From Phaeobacter sp. A36a-5a (GTDB taxonomy: Bacteria > Pseudomonadota > Alphaproteobacteria > Rhodobacterales > Rhodobacteraceae): a stretch of DNA of 64,000 bases. Under the pieces are notes generated by a model. It had not been told where the DNA came from. It was given only the letters and a program-made list of their open reading frames with translations, and searched no databases. Every line of letters starts with the position of its first letter. Within the stretch, counting starts at the first letter, position 1. A program made the position numbers and the translations under genes. This document shows, piece by piece, positions 36,454-46,536 of this stretch. The stretch covers positions 186,001 through 250,000 of the forward strand of contig NZ_JBBLYU010000002.1 of the NCBI RefSeq assembly GCF_037911135.1, read 5' to 3'.

Positions 36454-36885
36454 ATGATATTGGGCGTTGGCACTGACTTGGCAAATATCGAGCGTATTCA
36501 GCGCACTTTGGACCGGTTTGGTGACCGGTTCAAAAACCGTGTTTTCACCGAAATCGAACAGCGCAAGGCCGAGCGGCGCATGGATGTCGCCGGAACCTAT
36601 GCCAAACGCTGGGCTGCCAAGGAGGCCTGCTCCAAGGCACTCGGCACCGGGTTGCGGATGGGAATCGCCTGGAAAGACATGGCCGTTTCCAATCTGCGCA
36701 GCGGCCAGCCGGTCATGCATGTCACCGGCTGGGCCGCAGATCGGCTGGCAAAGATGACTCCCCCGGGTCACGAGGCCATCATCCATGTCACATTGACTGA
36801 TGATCATCCCTGGGCGCAGGCTTTTGTCGTCATCGAAGCGCGCCTAATCACCAGTGAACCGCTTGCGACGCCGGGCGATGCTTGA
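36454..36885 (+). CDS. acpS: holo-[acyl-carrier-protein] synthase
   Basis: AcpS attaches 4'-phosphopantetheine from CoA to the ACP serine. The 143-residue enzyme begins [15 protein letters not shown] with the Mg-binding aspartate and has [12 protein letters not shown] and the second signature [15 protein letters not shown]. It follows pdxJ closely and precedes lepB-rnc-era. Cytosolic trimer. Confidence 0.95.
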   Translation: MILGVGTDLANIERIQRTLDRFGDRFKNRVFTEIEQRKAERRMDVAGTYAKRWAAKEACSKALGTGLRMGIAWKDMAVSNLRSGQPVMHVTGWAADRLAKMTPPGHEAIIHVTLTDDHPWAQAFVVIEARLITSEPLATPGDA

Positions 36886-36948
36886 CTTACCCGGAGCGGC
36901 CCCGCATGTAGCGCCGGACCCTTGTTTACAGTTAGACCGGAGAGCCTG

Positions 36949-37785
36949 ATGACGGCCAAAGCAACAGTCGGAAGTTCGATCCTTGAGACGGTCAAGACCA
37001 TTGTCTACGCCCTGCTGATCGCAGGTGTATTCCGCACCCTGTTCTTTCAGCCGTTCTGGATCCCTTCGGGCTCGATGAAGGAAACCCTGCTGATCGGCGA
37101 CTTTCTGTTCGTGAACAAAATGGCTTACGGCTACTCTTCGGCGTCCTGCCCCAGCCTGAAATTCCCCAGCGTCGGCATCGACATCGACAGCAGCGATATC
37201 TGTGGCTTCCTTGACGGTGATAACTCGCGCATCTGGGCCGATGAACCCGAACGCGGCGATGTCGTTGTCTTTCGTCACCCGGTAAACCAGAACGATTTCA
37301 TCAAGCGGCTGGTTGGCTTGCCGGGGGACAAGATCCAGGTCAAAAACGGCGTCCTGCATATCAATGGCGCGGCTGTTGCCCTGCAGGATGCAGGCGAGTT
37401 CGAGGAGCTGATGGCGCCGCAGGGACCTGCCGGATCTTATCCTCTTTGTGAAAACGCCCCTGTGGGTGAAGGGGCAACCTGCACGAAATCCCGCCAGATC
37501 GAAACTCTGCCGGGCGGCAGTCAGCACGTTGTGCTCAACATCGGCAATCAGGGTATGGATCACACAGGCATTTATCAGGTGCCTGCTGGTCACTATTTCT
37601 TCATGGGTGACAATCGCGACAATTCCTCCGACAGCCGACTGCCGCAATCGGCCGGTGGTGTCGGCTATGTGCCTTTCGAAAATCTCATTGGTCGCGCAGA
37701 TCGGATCATGTTCTCCTCGGCTGGCCGGTCGATGCTGTTTTTCTGGACCTGGCGCGCGGATCGCTTCTTCAAGGGGATCGAGTGA
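36949..37785 (+). CDS. lepB: signal peptidase I
   Basis: Cleaves Sec and Tat signal peptides at the periplasmic face. The 278-residue protein has one N-terminal membrane helix ([20 protein letters not shown]), the catalytic serine in PSGSMKETL (S42) and the general-base lysine in [13 protein letters not shown], then box [14 protein letters not shown] cysteine-containing insertion lies before the lysine box, and a second pair of cysteines follows ([13 protein letters not shown]). A GGAG site supports the start at 36949. Its stop overlaps rnc as GTGA. Confidence 0.96.
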   Translation: MTAKATVGSSILETVKTIVYALLIAGVFRTLFFQPFWIPSGSMKETLLIGDFLFVNKMAYGYSSASCPSLKFPSVGIDIDSSDICGFLDGDNSRIWADEPERGDVVVFRHPVNQNDFIKRLVGLPGDKIQVKNGVLHINGAAVALQDAGEFEELMAPQGPAGSYPLCENAPVGEGATCTKSRQIETLPGGSQHVVLNIGNQGMDHTGIYQVPAGHYFFMGDNRDNSSDSRLPQSAGGVGYVPFENLIGRADRIMFSSAGRSMLFFWTWRADRFFKGIE

Positions 37786-38468
37786 AACTCTCTAAAGAAA
37801 TGCGCGCGTTTGAGACGCGGATCGGCTATCATTTCTCCCAGCCGGCACTCTTGGTGCGCGCCCTCACACATGCCTCGGTCTCGTCTCCGAACCGGCAGGA
37901 CAACCAGCGGCTTGAATTTCTGGGCGACCGGGTTCTGGGGTTGGTGATGGCGACGGCGTTGTTGGATACGGACAAGACCGCAACCGAGGGCCAGCTGGCG
38001 CCACGTTTCAACGCCTTGGTGCGCAAGGAAACCTGTGCCGATGTGGCACGGGAGATTGATCTGGGGGCCGTGCTAAAACTGGGCCGCTCCGAGACCATGT
38101 CAGGCGGTCGACGCAAACTGGCCTTGCTGGGGGATGCAATGGAGGCGGTCATCGCCGCAGTCTACAAGGACGGTGGTTTTGAGGCCGCGCAGCAGTTGAT
38201 CCTGCGGCTCTGGGGCCATCGAATTGGCCGGGTCGAGGCGGATGCGCGCGATCCCAAGACCACATTGCAGGAATTTGCTCAGGCGCGCGGAGAGCAGCCG
38301 CCCACCTATGTACTGGTTGAGCGCAAGGGTCCCGACCACCAGCCGGAATTTACCATCTCCGTGCAGCTGCAGGACGGCACCGAAGGCCGCGCAACCGCCG
38401 GATCAAAACGTCAGGCCGAACAGGCCGCAGCCAAATCTCTGTTGGCTCGATTGGAGCAGGAAAAATGA
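37782..38468 (+). CDS. rnc: ribonuclease III
   Basis: Cleaves double-stranded RNA in rRNA precursors and mRNAs. The 228-residue enzyme has the signature [15 protein letters not shown], the second acidic cluster [17 protein letters not shown], and a C-terminal dsRNA-binding domain (about 155-225; [12 protein letters not shown] to [15 protein letters not shown]). The start is GTG, coupled to lepB. It overlaps era by four bases: lepB-rnc-era is a conserved operon. Confidence 0.96.
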   Translation: MKLSKEMRAFETRIGYHFSQPALLVRALTHASVSSPNRQDNQRLEFLGDRVLGLVMATALLDTDKTATEGQLAPRFNALVRKETCADVAREIDLGAVLKLGRSETMSGGRRKLALLGDAMEAVIAAVYKDGGFEAAQQLILRLWGHRIGRVEADARDPKTTLQEFAQARGEQPPTYVLVERKGPDHQPEFTISVQLQDGTEGRATAGSKRQAEQAAAKSLLARLEQEK

Positions 38469-39370
38469 CCACACGCGCCGGCTTTGTTGCCCTGATTGGT
38501 GAGCCCAACGCGGGCAAATCCACCCTTCTCAACCGTATGGTTGGGGCAAAGGTGTCGATTGTAACCCATAAGGTGCAGACCACTCGCGCCCGCATCCGCG
38601 GTGTCGCCATGGAGGGGGAGAGCCAGATCGTCTTTGTCGACACGCCTGGTCTGTTCCAGCCGCGGCGGCGTCTGGACCGCGCGATGGTTGCTGCCGCCTG
38701 GGGTGGAGCTGCGGACGCTGATGTGGTTGTTCTGATGGTTGAGGCGCATCGTGGTATCACCGAAGGGGTAGAGCGCATCCTGGAAGGTTTGGAGAACATC
38801 GGCGAGGGGCGCAAGATTGCCCTCGCAATCAACAAGATCGACCGTGTTCAATCCGAAGTGCTTCTTGGCCTGACCAAGGAACTCAACGACCGCTACCCCT
38901 TTGCCGACACATTTATGATCTCGGCCGAGAAGGGCCACGGTGTCGACCATCTGCGCAGCTGGCTGGCGGAGCAGCTGCCAGAAGGCCCGTGGCTCTACCC
39001 AGAGGACCAGATCGCCGATCTGCCAATGCGGATGATCGCCGCAGAGATGACCCGCGAGAAACTGACCCTGCGCCTGCACCAGGAACTGCCCTACCAACTG
39101 ACGGTGGAAACTGAAAACTGGGAAGAGCGCAAAGATGGCTCCGCCAAGATCGACCAGATCATCTATGTCGTGCGCGATGGTCACAAGGGCATCATTCTGG
39201 GCAAGCGTGGCGAGACCATCAAGGCTGTGAGCCAAGCGGCGCGCGCTGAGCTGGAAGAGTTCCTGGACCGCAAGGTGCATCTCTTCCTGCAGGTGAAGGT
39301 CCGCCCGAACTGGCTGGAAGAATCCGAGCGCTATTCCGAGATGGGCCTCGATTTCAAGGACGGGAATTGA
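38465..39370 (+). CDS. era: GTPase Era
   Basis: Era binds the 3' end of 16S rRNA and is needed for 30S assembly. The 301-residue protein has G1 [10 protein letters not shown]2 around TTRARI, G3 DTPGLF, G4 NKID and G5 SAEKG, then a C-terminal KH domain with [18 protein letters not shown]. Its start overlaps the rnc stop as ATGA. All GTPase motifs are intact. Confidence 0.97.
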   Translation: MTTRAGFVALIGEPNAGKSTLLNRMVGAKVSIVTHKVQTTRARIRGVAMEGESQIVFVDTPGLFQPRRRLDRAMVAAAWGGAADADVVVLMVEAHRGITEGVERILEGLENIGEGRKIALAINKIDRVQSEVLLGLTKELNDRYPFADTFMISAEKGHGVDHLRSWLAEQLPEGPWLYPEDQIADLPMRMIAAEMTREKLTLRLHQELPYQLTVETENWEERKDGSAKIDQIIYVVRDGHKGIILGKRGETIKAVSQAARAELEEFLDRKVHLFLQVKVRPNWLEESERYSEMGLDFKDGN

Positions 39371-39376
39371 TCCCAT

Positions 39377-39706
39377 ATGGCGCGGCTGACCGCCAGTTTC
39401 TGGGTGCAGGCCTATCTCACCCGATTGCGGCTCGCCGACATCCCTGCCTTTGTGACCTCTCATGGTGATGACACAGCGGGGGCCGTATTGGTGAAGCTGA
39501 ACACGCTGGACCGTCGGGCGCAGGCTCTGCACCGCTCCTATGACCTGATGAGCGGCTTGCGCAGCTGGGTCACTCTGGCCGAGGGGGATGAGGCGGATGT
39601 CGATGCCGCCATCGCCAAACAGCGCAGTTTCGACCTTGACCTCTGGGTAATCGAGGTCGAAGATCGCGATGGGCGGCATTTGCTGGACGAGCCGGGGCTA
39701 GATTGA
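39377..39706 (+). CDS. DUF1491 family protein
   Basis: A 109-residue cytosolic protein matching DUF1491: [40 protein letters not shown] and the late [20 protein letters not shown]. The family is restricted mostly to alphaproteobacteria and often lies between era and recO, as here; its role is unknown. It starts seven bases after era and recO follows two bases after its stop, so it is part of the operon. Confidence 0.8.
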   Translation: MARLTASFWVQAYLTRLRLADIPAFVTSHGDDTAGAVLVKLNTLDRRAQALHRSYDLMSGLRSWVTLAEGDEADVDAAIAKQRSFDLDLWVIEVEDRDGRHLLDEPGLD

Positions 39707-39708
39707 TC

Positions 39709-40434
39709 ATGGAGTGGCGCGACGAAGGCATATTGCTGACGATGCGCCGCCATGGGGAAAGTGCTGCCATCGTGGATGCGTTTACCGTCGAACACGGGCG
39801 TCACTCCGGGATCGTCCGCGGTGGCGCGGGGCGCCGGATGGCGCCGGTGTTGCAGCCGGGTGCCCAACTGGACCTGACCTGGCGCGCGCGGCTCGAAGAC
39901 CATCTTGGCAGCTATCAGGCTGAGCTGATCCGCAGCCGCGCCGCCACGGCAATGTCCAGCCGATTGGCGCTTGCCGGGCTGAACGCGGTGACGGCGCTGC
40001 TCGCCTTCTGCCTGCCTGAACGCGAACCGCACCCGGACCTGTATCTGCGCAGCGCGCAGCTTCTGGACCTTCTGGGGCGTGACGATATCTGGCCGCTGGC
40101 CTATCTGCGCTGGGAAGTTGCGCTGCTGGAGGAGATGGGCTTCGGCTTGGATCTCGATCACTGCGCCGTCACTGGCAGTCGACATGAGCTGATCTATGTC
40201 TCCCCCAAAAGCGGGCGAGCGGTGTCGCGCGCTGGGGCGGGGGAATGGGCCGACCGCATGTTGCCCTTGCCGGACGTGTTACTGGGACGTGGAGGGGCCG
40301 AGACGCAGGACATCGTGGCGGCTTTGTCCACCACGGGCTTCTTTCTGGAACACAGGCTTGCACCATCGCTGGGCAACATCCCGCTACCAGAGGCGCGGGG
40401 GCGCTTTTTGGATGTGCTCAGTCGGCAGCCTTGA
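39709..40434 (+). CDS. recO: DNA repair protein RecO
   Basis: RecO loads RecA onto SSB-coated single strands in the RecFOR route. The 241-residue protein begins [22 protein letters not shown] (N-terminal OB fold), with [14 protein letters not shown], and a helical C-terminal domain including [25 protein letters not shown]. The cysteine zinc-finger motif of some RecO proteins is reduced to one Cys here, as in other alphaproteobacteria. An in-frame TTG two codons earlier is a weaker start. The 3' end overlaps the opposing META gene by 17 bp. Confidence 0.93.
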   Translation: MEWRDEGILLTMRRHGESAAIVDAFTVEHGRHSGIVRGGAGRRMAPVLQPGAQLDLTWRARLEDHLGSYQAELIRSRAATAMSSRLALAGLNAVTALLAFCLPEREPHPDLYLRSAQLLDLLGRDDIWPLAYLRWEVALLEEMGFGLDLDHCAVTGSRHELIYVSPKSGRAVSRAGAGEWADRMLPLPDVLLGRGGAETQDIVAALSTTGFFLEHRLAPSLGNIPLPEARGRFLDVLSRQP

Positions 40435-40822
40435 AAACCATCTCGCGCCCGGTGTCATTTGACAGGATCATGACGTCGCCCTTGATCTCCACGATCTGCA
40501 TCTGCTGCAAGGCGTCGAGAACCGCCACCTCTTCTCCGAGAGCCGGACAAACACGGCGCGTGGTCGCCATCTGCGCTAGGTCAAACCACGGGTAGGGGAC
40601 GTCCAGCCGTGCGGTGAAACGATTGCAGGGCAGGGCGCCGGACACGTTCTCCCCGCGATCAAAGGACAGGGTTGTGGCGTCTTTCACAATATGGCCGTCG
40701 ATCTCCTGCAGCTGCCATAGCACGCCACGGCCGCCGTAGCCGCGCAGGGTTTCATCACCGAAACAGCCCGTTAGGGGCAAAGCGCAAGTCAGGGTGACGA
40801 GAGAGAAAAACTTGGTCCGCAT
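40418..40822 (-). CDS. META/HslJ-domain lipoprotein
   Basis: The 134-residue product has a signal peptide with lipobox LTGC (cysteine about residue 20) and a META-type domain: [33 protein letters not shown] and [21 protein letters not shown]. HslJ-type proteins are outer-membrane lipoproteins associated with heat and novobiocin tolerance in E. coli; the function here is not known. The conserved cysteines (PCNRF and VCPAL) fit a disulfide. Confidence 0.78.
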   Translation of the reverse strand: MRTKFFSLVTLTCALPLTGCFGDETLRGYGGRGVLWQLQEIDGHIVKDATTLSFDRGENVSGALPCNRFTARLDVPYPWFDLAQMATTRRVCPALGEEVAVLDALQQMQIVEIKGDVMILSNDTGREMVFKAAD

Positions 40823-40877
40823 CGCCGCACGCTACTCGATGAGGGGGCGAGGTCAACCAACCAGGGAGGTGCAAAGA

Positions 40878-40909
40878 TAAAAAAGACCCGGCGCGAAACG
40901 CACCGGGTC
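40878..40909 (-). terminator. rho-independent terminator of mcd
   Basis: On the minus strand GACCCGG pairs with CCGGGTC, with a GCG/CGC extension and AAA-type loop, followed by a T run. It lies 33 bp beyond the mcd stop. Confidence 0.88.
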
Positions 40910-40941
40910 AGAGGAGTGTCCAGGGGAGTTAATGACTGAAC

Positions 40942-42627
40942 TCAGGCCAAGAGGCGTCTCGCGATGACTTGCGCCTGAATTTCTGCAGCGCCTTCAAAGA
41001 TGTTGAGAATGCGGGCATCGCAGAGCACGCGGCTGATCTTGTATTCCAAGGCAAACCCATTGCCTCCGTGGATCTGCAGGCCGTTGTCGGCAGCCGCCCA
41101 GGCAACACGTGCGCCAAGCAGTTTTGCCATGCCCGCCTCTAGGTCACAGCGATGGCCGTTGTCCTTTTCCCAGGCGGAGAAATAGGTTAGCTGACGCGCG
41201 ATCATGATCTCTACCGCCATCATCGCCAGCTTCGATGCCACACGCGGGAAGGCGATCAGCGGCTTGCCGAACTGCTTGCGGTCCTGGGCATATTGCATAG
41301 CGATATCCAGAGCCGATTGCGCAACACCGATGGCGCGGGCTGCGGTCTGGATACGGGCGGATTCAAACGTTTCCATCAGCTGTTTGAAACCTTTGCCCTC
41401 TTCACCACCGAGGAGGTTCTCACGCTTCACGTGAAACCCGTCAAAGCCCAGCTCGTATTCCTTCATGCCGCGATAGCCCAGAACCTCGATCTCGCCACCG
41501 GTCATACCTTCGGTTGGGAACGGGTTTTCATCGGTGCCCGGTGTTTTTTCCGCAAGGAACATCGACAGGCCACGGTGATCTGTGCTGTCGGGGTCGGTCC
41601 GCGCGAGGAGGGTCATCACATGGGTCCGGGCGGCATGGGTGATCCATGTCTTGTTGCCGGTGATCTTGTAGTCGCCATTGTCATCCTTCACCGCGCGGGT
41701 GCGAAGAGATCCAAGATCAGAGCCTGTATTCGGCTCGGTGAATACCGCCGTCGGCAGGATTTCCGCGCTGGCAATCTTGGGCAGCCAATTGGCTTTCTGT
41801 TCTTCAGTGCCGCCTGCGATGATCAGCTCGGCGGCAATCTCGGAGCGGGTGCCAAGGCTGCCAACACCGATATAGCCGCGCGACAGCTCTTCGGAGACAA
41901 CACACATCGACGCCTTGGAGAGACCAAAGCCGCCGTATTCTTCGGGAATGGTCAGACCAAAGACGCCCATCTCGGCCAGTTCCTCGATGATCTCCATCGG
42001 AATCAGCTCATCCTTCAGATGCCAGTCGTGGGCGTTTGGCTCGACCTTTTCGACCGCGTAGCGACGGAACTGGTCGCGGATCATCTCCAGTTCTTCGTCC
42101 AGACCTGAGGCGCCGAACATCACCGATCCGGCCTGTTCCTGCATCAGCTCAACCAGCCGGACGCGCGCTGCCTGCGTGTTGCCGCTGTCACAGAGCGTCA
42201 TGACAGCAGGGGCCATCAGCATCCGCTGGCTCTCTTGCGACAGGCCCAGATCCTGCAAACGCAGGATTTCGCCCTGGTTCATCTGGATGCCGCCGTAGAT
42301 CTGCCAGAGGTATTCGCCAAAACCGATTTGTAGCAGCAGGTGCTCCATCTCGCCAAACTTGCCATTTGAGTGCAGGTCGCTGGCCCAGCGGTGCATCTGG
42401 CGCAGGCTGTAGGCGTAGGTCGAGAGCCAGGCGAGGCCATGGGCGGCGGTCTGGTTGGCCTCGACCAGCGCGCCAGAGACCCGTCCGCCTTCGCTGACCT
42501 GATCGCGGACGGTGCTACGGGCCGCCTCCAGCAGCTGGTCAACCGGTTCCAGCGCAGCAGCGGTCAGCGCCAGCAAATCAGGAATAAGTGTTGGTTGCAT
42601 TTGCGGGTCCTGTCCGTCGTGGGCCAT
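40942..42627 (-). CDS. mcd: (2S)-methylsuccinyl-CoA dehydrogenase (acyl-CoA dehydrogenase family)
   Basis: The 561-residue flavoprotein is an acyl-CoA dehydrogenase with a long N-terminal helical extension (about 150 residues before the usual EMIRDQFRRYAVEKV start), the size and layout of methylsuccinyl-CoA dehydrogenase of the ethylmalonyl-CoA pathway. Family motifs include FTEPNTGSDLGSLRTRA, GNKTWITHAA, DRKQFGKPLIAFPRV and QIHGGNGF. It oxidises methylsuccinyl-CoA to mesaconyl-CoA and passes electrons to ETF (etfBA lie about 11 kb away). AAGGA precedes the ATG. Substrate assignment rests on architecture; a different acyl-CoA is possible. Confidence 0.82.
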   Translation of the reverse strand: MAHDGQDPQMQPTLIPDLLALTAAALEPVDQLLEAARSTVRDQVSEGGRVSGALVEANQTAAHGLAWLSTYAYSLRQMHRWASDLHSNGKFGEMEHLLLQIGFGEYLWQIYGGIQMNQGEILRLQDLGLSQESQRMLMAPAVMTLCDSGNTQAARVRLVELMQEQAGSVMFGASGLDEELEMIRDQFRRYAVEKVEPNAHDWHLKDELIPMEIIEELAEMGVFGLTIPEEYGGFGLSKASMCVVSEELSRGYIGVGSLGTRSEIAAELIIAGGTEEQKANWLPKIASAEILPTAVFTEPNTGSDLGSLRTRAVKDDNGDYKITGNKTWITHAARTHVMTLLARTDPDSTDHRGLSMFLAEKTPGTDENPFPTEGMTGGEIEVLGYRGMKEYELGFDGFHVKRENLLGGEEGKGFKQLMETFESARIQTAARAIGVAQSALDIAMQYAQDRKQFGKPLIAFPRVASKLAMMAVEIMIARQLTYFSAWEKDNGHRCDLEAGMAKLLGARVAWAAADNGLQIHGGNGFALEYKISRVLCDARILNIFEGAAEIQAQVIARRLLA

Positions 42628-42773
42628 GAATCACATCCTTTTCAGCTGGCTCAGTGGTAAATCATTTTGCAGTTGCAGCGCAACAAAAATACCCGAGGGC
42701 ATTATGATTGGATCAAAAATTACGTAACGATTTTGCGCGCGCGGCGATGGAAACCTGTGCTAAGGGTTTGATC

Positions 42774-43562
42774 ATGTCCGATAATTCGATCCTTACCGTT
42801 TTCCTCTCTGCGGGTCTTACCCTGGAAAACTTGATCTTTGCGTTTGCGATTGCAGCACTTGCCGGCACGGTCAAGGGGATGGTTGGTTTTGCCATGCCGA
42901 TGATCCTTGTTTCAGGACTTAGCCTGTTCTTACCGCCCGATATTGCGCTTGCCGGGTTGATCCTGCCCACGCTGGTGACCAATGGGATGCAGGCCCTGCG
43001 GCAAGGGGTAATGGCGGCCTGGGAGTCGATTCGGCGGTTCAGGATCTTTCTGCTTGTGGGTCTGATCTTTCTGCTGGGCAGTGCGCAGCTGGTCCGCGTA
43101 TTGCCACAGGACTTCATGCTGATCCTGATAGGCGGGCCGGTCACCCTGTTTGCTTTGTTGCAGCTGTTTGGGATTCCAATCCCCATTTCCAGCGCCACAC
43201 CGCGTATTGAGGCAACGGTGGCTGCTGTCGCCGGCTTCATCGGTGGCTTCTCCGGTATCTGGGGGCCGCCCACGGTGGCCTATCTGACGGCGCTTGGAAC
43301 CGAAAAGCGCGAGCAGATGCGGGTACAGGGAGTCATTTACGGGCTGGGCGCCGTGGCGCTGCTGGTGGCGCATATCGGGTCCGGCGTCATGAGAGCCGAG
43401 ACCGCGCCCTTTTCAATGTTGCTGATCCCTCCGGCGATTCTGGGAATGTGGATCGGCGGACGGTTGCAGGATCGGATCAATCAGGTCACCTTTCGGCGGG
43501 TAACTTTGGTTGTATTGCTGCTGGCGGGGGCAAATCTGCTGCGGCGGGGCCTCATCTCATAG
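42774..43562 (+). CDS. TauE/SafE family membrane transporter
   Basis: A 262-residue protein with about eight membrane helices in two repeats, each with the glycine pattern typical of TauE/SafE: AALAGTVKGMVGFAMPMILVSG and AAVAGFIGGFSGIWGPPTVAYL. Members export organosulfonates, sulfite or sulfoacetate; in roseobacters they often accompany taurine use. No sulfur genes are adjacent, so the substrate is open. The ATG at 42774 has no strong ribosome site. Confidence 0.82.
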   Translation: MSDNSILTVFLSAGLTLENLIFAFAIAALAGTVKGMVGFAMPMILVSGLSLFLPPDIALAGLILPTLVTNGMQALRQGVMAAWESIRRFRIFLLVGLIFLLGSAQLVRVLPQDFMLILIGGPVTLFALLQLFGIPIPISSATPRIEATVAAVAGFIGGFSGIWGPPTVAYLTALGTEKREQMRVQGVIYGLGAVALLVAHIGSGVMRAETAPFSMLLIPPAILGMWIGGRLQDRINQVTFRRVTLVVLLLAGANLLRRGLIS

Positions 43563-43619
43563 GCTCTAACACCATCACTTGAGCCTGTATGATCCGAACG
43601 GGCAGACGAAGGACGGCAT

Positions 43620-44519
43620 ATGGTGAAGAGATTTGGCGCGGAACAGTTGGCCACTGCATCTATTGTCGTTGCGCTGCTGGTGCTGGCGCTGAAGGCGCTG
43701 GCCTGGTGGATGACCGGATCAATTGCCCTGTTTTCCGATGCGATGGAGTCTCTGGTCAATATCGGTGGTGCTATAATGGCGTGGTTCGCGGTTCGCTACG
43801 CCAATCGCCCGCCTGATGCTGGTCACCCCTTTGGCCATCACAAGGCCGAGTATTTCTCGGCGGTGCTGGAAGGGATCATGATTATCGTCGCGGCCCTACT
43901 GATCCTGCATGAGGCGATAGAGGCGCTGCGCACCCCGGCGCCATTGGTGTGGAGCCCGTTGGGGCTGCTGGTGAATGCCGGGGCGATGCTGGTCAATCTC
44001 TGGTGGGCGCGGGTTCTGATCGGGCGTGGTACGGCCTTGGCCTCGCCTGCCTTATCTGCCGGTGGGCGCCACCTGATGAGCGACGTCTGGACCTCTGCCG
44101 GGGTTCTTTGCGGCCTTGGTCTTGCGCTTGCGACAGGCTGGCCATGGCTGGATCCGCTTCTGGCGCTGCTTGTGGCAGTCAATATCCTGCGCGAAGGGTA
44201 CCGCGTCGTAGCCAGTTCTGTTGGCGGGTTGATGGATCAGGCCGCGCCATCCCACGAACGCGAGGAGATTGCCGAGATCATCCACCGGACCGCGCAGGGT
44301 GCCTTGCAGGTGCACGGTCTAAAAACCCGGCGCGCCGGGCAGGCGGTTTTTGTCGAGTTCCATATGGTTGTCGCAGGAGAGATGACCGTGCGGGCGTCGC
44401 ACGCGATCTGTGATCGTATCGAAGAGGCGATCCGCGTCTCCCTGCCTACAGCGCAGGTTACGATCCACGTGGAACCGGAACACAAACTGGAAGATGGCGG
44501 GATCAAACCGGGGCAGTAG
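43620..44519 (+). CDS. cation diffusion facilitator (CDF) transporter
   Basis: The 299-residue protein has six membrane helices and a C-terminal cytosolic domain (about 210-290). The family motifs are present but varied: FSDAMESLVNIG in helix 2, GHHKAEYFSAVLEG, and GGRHLMSDVWTS in helix 5 with the H-xxx-D metal pair. In helix 2 the two usual site-A aspartates align to E and N, a variant seen in other alphaproteobacterial CDF proteins. It exports a divalent metal such as Zn, Fe or Mn; the ion is not clear. GAAGGA precedes the ATG. Confidence 0.85.
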   Translation: MVKRFGAEQLATASIVVALLVLALKALAWWMTGSIALFSDAMESLVNIGGAIMAWFAVRYANRPPDAGHPFGHHKAEYFSAVLEGIMIIVAALLILHEAIEALRTPAPLVWSPLGLLVNAGAMLVNLWWARVLIGRGTALASPALSAGGRHLMSDVWTSAGVLCGLGLALATGWPWLDPLLALLVAVNILREGYRVVASSVGGLMDQAAPSHEREEIAEIIHRTAQGALQVHGLKTRRAGQAVFVEFHMVVAGEMTVRASHAICDRIEEAIRVSLPTAQVTIHVEPEHKLEDGGIKPGQ

Positions 44520-44540
44520 ATCGGTCATTGCCAGACACGA

Positions 44541-44569
44541 AAAAGCCCCGGCCATGGACCGGGGCTTTT
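44541..44569. terminator. bidirectional terminator between CDF gene and pckA
   Basis: AAAAGCCCCGG / CCGGGGCTTTT with a short loop sits between converging gene ends (44519 and 44590), with A and T runs serving both strands. Confidence 0.92.
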
Positions 44570-44589
44570 CTGATCTGACTGTGGTCGGC

Positions 44590-46188
44590 TTAGCTGATCG
44601 CGGCTGCCTTCACATCATCGTCGATGTAGGGCAGGTACTGCTCGAAGTTGTCGGAGAACATCTGAACCAGCTTCGCAGCCTGCGCGTCATATGCGGCCTG
44701 ATCGTCCCAAGTCCGGCGCGGATCCAGCAGAACCTCGGCCACGCCCGGAACGGTCACAGGTACGTCAAAGCCAAAGTTGCCATCCTTGCGGAACTCAGCC
44801 TCGGCCAGCGAACCATCCAGGGCGGCGGTCAGCAGAGCGCGGGTTGCGCGGATCGGCATCCGTGAACCGATACCATAGGCGCCGCCGGTCCAGCCGGTGT
44901 TTACCAGCCAGCAGGTGGCGCCGTGCTGGGCGATCTTCTCACGCAGCAGGTTGCCGTAAACCTCCGGGCGGCGCGGCATGAAGGGCGCGCCAAAGCAGGT
45001 GGAGAAGGTCGGCTCCGGCTCGGTCACGCCGCGCTCTGTGCCCGCCACCTTGGAGGTGAAGCCGGACAGGAAGTGGTACATCGCCTGCGCTGGGGTCAGC
45101 CGCGCGATCGGAGGCAGCACTCCGAAGGCATCGCAGGTCAGCATGATGATATTCTTCGGGTGGCCGCCACGGGCGCTTTCCGAGGCGTTGGAGATATAGT
45201 GCAGCGGGTAGGCGCAGCGCATATTGGCCGTCAGGCTGTCGTCGTTGAAATCTAGCTTCTTGGTCTCTGGGTCGAACACCATGTTCTCGATCACGGTGCC
45301 GAACTTGGAAGTAGTGGCGTAGATTTCCGGCTCTGCCTCGGCATTCAGGTTGATGGTCTTGGCATAGCAGCCGCCTTCAAAGTTGAAGGTGCCGTTGTCG
45401 GCCCAGCCATGTTCATCGTCGCCGATCAGCACCCGGTCGGGGTCTGCGGAGAGGGTGGTCTTGCCGGTGCCGGAGAGGCCAAAGAACACGGCGGTGTCCA
45501 CAGGGTTGCCCTTGGCGTGGTTGGCGGAGCAGTGCATCGGCATGATGCCTTTTTCCGGCAGCAGGTAGTTCAGCAGCGAGAAGACGGATTTCTTGTTCTC
45601 ACCGGCATATTCCGTACCGCCAATCAGGATCATCTTGCGATCGAAGTTCATCGCAATCACGGTCTCACTGCGACAGTTGTGGCGCTCAGGGTTCGCCTGG
45701 AAGCTCGGGCAGTTGATCACGGTGAAGTCGGCGATGAAATCATCCAGATCCTCACGATCCGGGCGGCGCAACATGGTGCGGATGAACAGCCCGTGCCAGG
45801 CCAGTTCGGTGACCATGCGCACATTGATCGCATGGACAGGGTCGGCCCCGCCGACCAGATCTTGCACGTAATAATCTTTGCCCTGCATATGGACGAGCAT
45901 GTCCTCGTAGAGCGCATCAAAGCCCTCTGGGCTCATCTCGGCGTTGTTTTCCCACCAGATGGTATCAGCGACGCTGTCGGTTTTCACCACGTGCTTGTCC
46001 TTGGGGGAGCGGCCGGTGAACTTGCCGGTGGTCACCAGGAAGGCGCCGCCGTTGCCAAGAGTACCTTCGTCGCGCTTCAGAGCTGCCTCGATCAGAGCTG
46101 GCTCCATGAGGTTGTAATAGACGTTCCCCAGTCCTTCGATACCTTGATCTTCGAGGCGGAATTGCGGGTTAACCCGTCCAGATGCCAT
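44590..46188 (-). CDS. pckA: phosphoenolpyruvate carboxykinase (ATP)
   Basis: Converts oxaloacetate and ATP to PEP and CO2, the entry step of gluconeogenesis. The 532-residue enzyme has [17 protein letters not shown], the metal-binding [17 protein letters not shown], the kinase P-loop [21 protein letters not shown], and the ENMVFDP and [10 protein letters not shown] segments. The ATG at 46188 has AGGAG upstream. It diverges from chvI; in rhizobia pckA is likewise next to chvI and its expression depends on ChvI. Confidence 0.97.
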   Translation of the reverse strand: MASGRVNPQFRLEDQGIEGLGNVYYNLMEPALIEAALKRDEGTLGNGGAFLVTTGKFTGRSPKDKHVVKTDSVADTIWWENNAEMSPEGFDALYEDMLVHMQGKDYYVQDLVGGADPVHAINVRMVTELAWHGLFIRTMLRRPDREDLDDFIADFTVINCPSFQANPERHNCRSETVIAMNFDRKMILIGGTEYAGENKKSVFSLLNYLLPEKGIMPMHCSANHAKGNPVDTAVFFGLSGTGKTTLSADPDRVLIGDDEHGWADNGTFNFEGGCYAKTINLNAEAEPEIYATTSKFGTVIENMVFDPETKKLDFNDDSLTANMRCAYPLHYISNASESARGGHPKNIIMLTCDAFGVLPPIARLTPAQAMYHFLSGFTSKVAGTERGVTEPEPTFSTCFGAPFMPRRPEVYGNLLREKIAQHGATCWLVNTGWTGGAYGIGSRMPIRATRALLTAALDGSLAEAEFRKDGNFGFDVPVTVPGVAEVLLDPRRTWDDQAAYDAQAAKLVQMFSDNFEQYLPYIDDDVKAAAIS

Positions 46189-46536
46189 GTGTTCTTTCTC
46201 CTGTGTCGACCATTGAAGGCCGCAAACAATAAAAGCCGCGCCCTGGGGCAGAGATCGGCACAACCGGCCGATGTGGGTGGTCTTAACATGAGGTTTTACT
46301 GGCTGAACAGAACGGTTTGACGCAGTTAGCGCCATCAAGGCGATGTTTAGCGCAACCATTTTTTTTAAAGACAATTTGCGAGGGTAGATGCCGGAATGTT
46401 CAGCGCCTGCTAAGGTATTTTTGTCTCAATTGAGGCGAAACTGTGTCGAGATTCCTCAATTGGCATTGATTCGCCGAGGTAGAACGGCGATGAACGTCTA
46501 AAAAACGCAAAAAAGAGCAGATTAGGGGCCAATCAG
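46189..46536. other. 348-bp divergent control region between pckA and chvI
   Basis: It holds no gene but has AT-rich blocks (near 46350-46365 and 46500-46515) and the repeat described at 46425-46462. The centre of the gap is a probable site for promoters of both transcripts. Confidence 0.6.
46425..46462. repeat. two CTCAATTG boxes 30 bp apart, candidate regulator sites
   Basis: CTCAATTGAG at 46425-46434 is a perfect 10-bp palindrome; CTCAATTG recurs at 46455-46462. The spacing of 30 bp start to start is close to three helical turns, so bound proteins would lie on the same face. ChvI or another regulator is the likely ligand. Confidence 0.5.

Noticed and set aside
33326-36484. Open frame of about 1050 codons on the minus strand opposite spoT, DUF2062 and pdxJ
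   Set aside because: It runs antisense across three well-supported genes and their spacers. Stop-free antisense frames are expected in GC-rich coding DNA, and the translation has no recognisable domain.
38411-39679. Long antisense frame opposite era and DUF1491
   Set aside because: Mirror of conserved coding sequence; no domain, no ribosome site, and the sense proteins are unequivocal.
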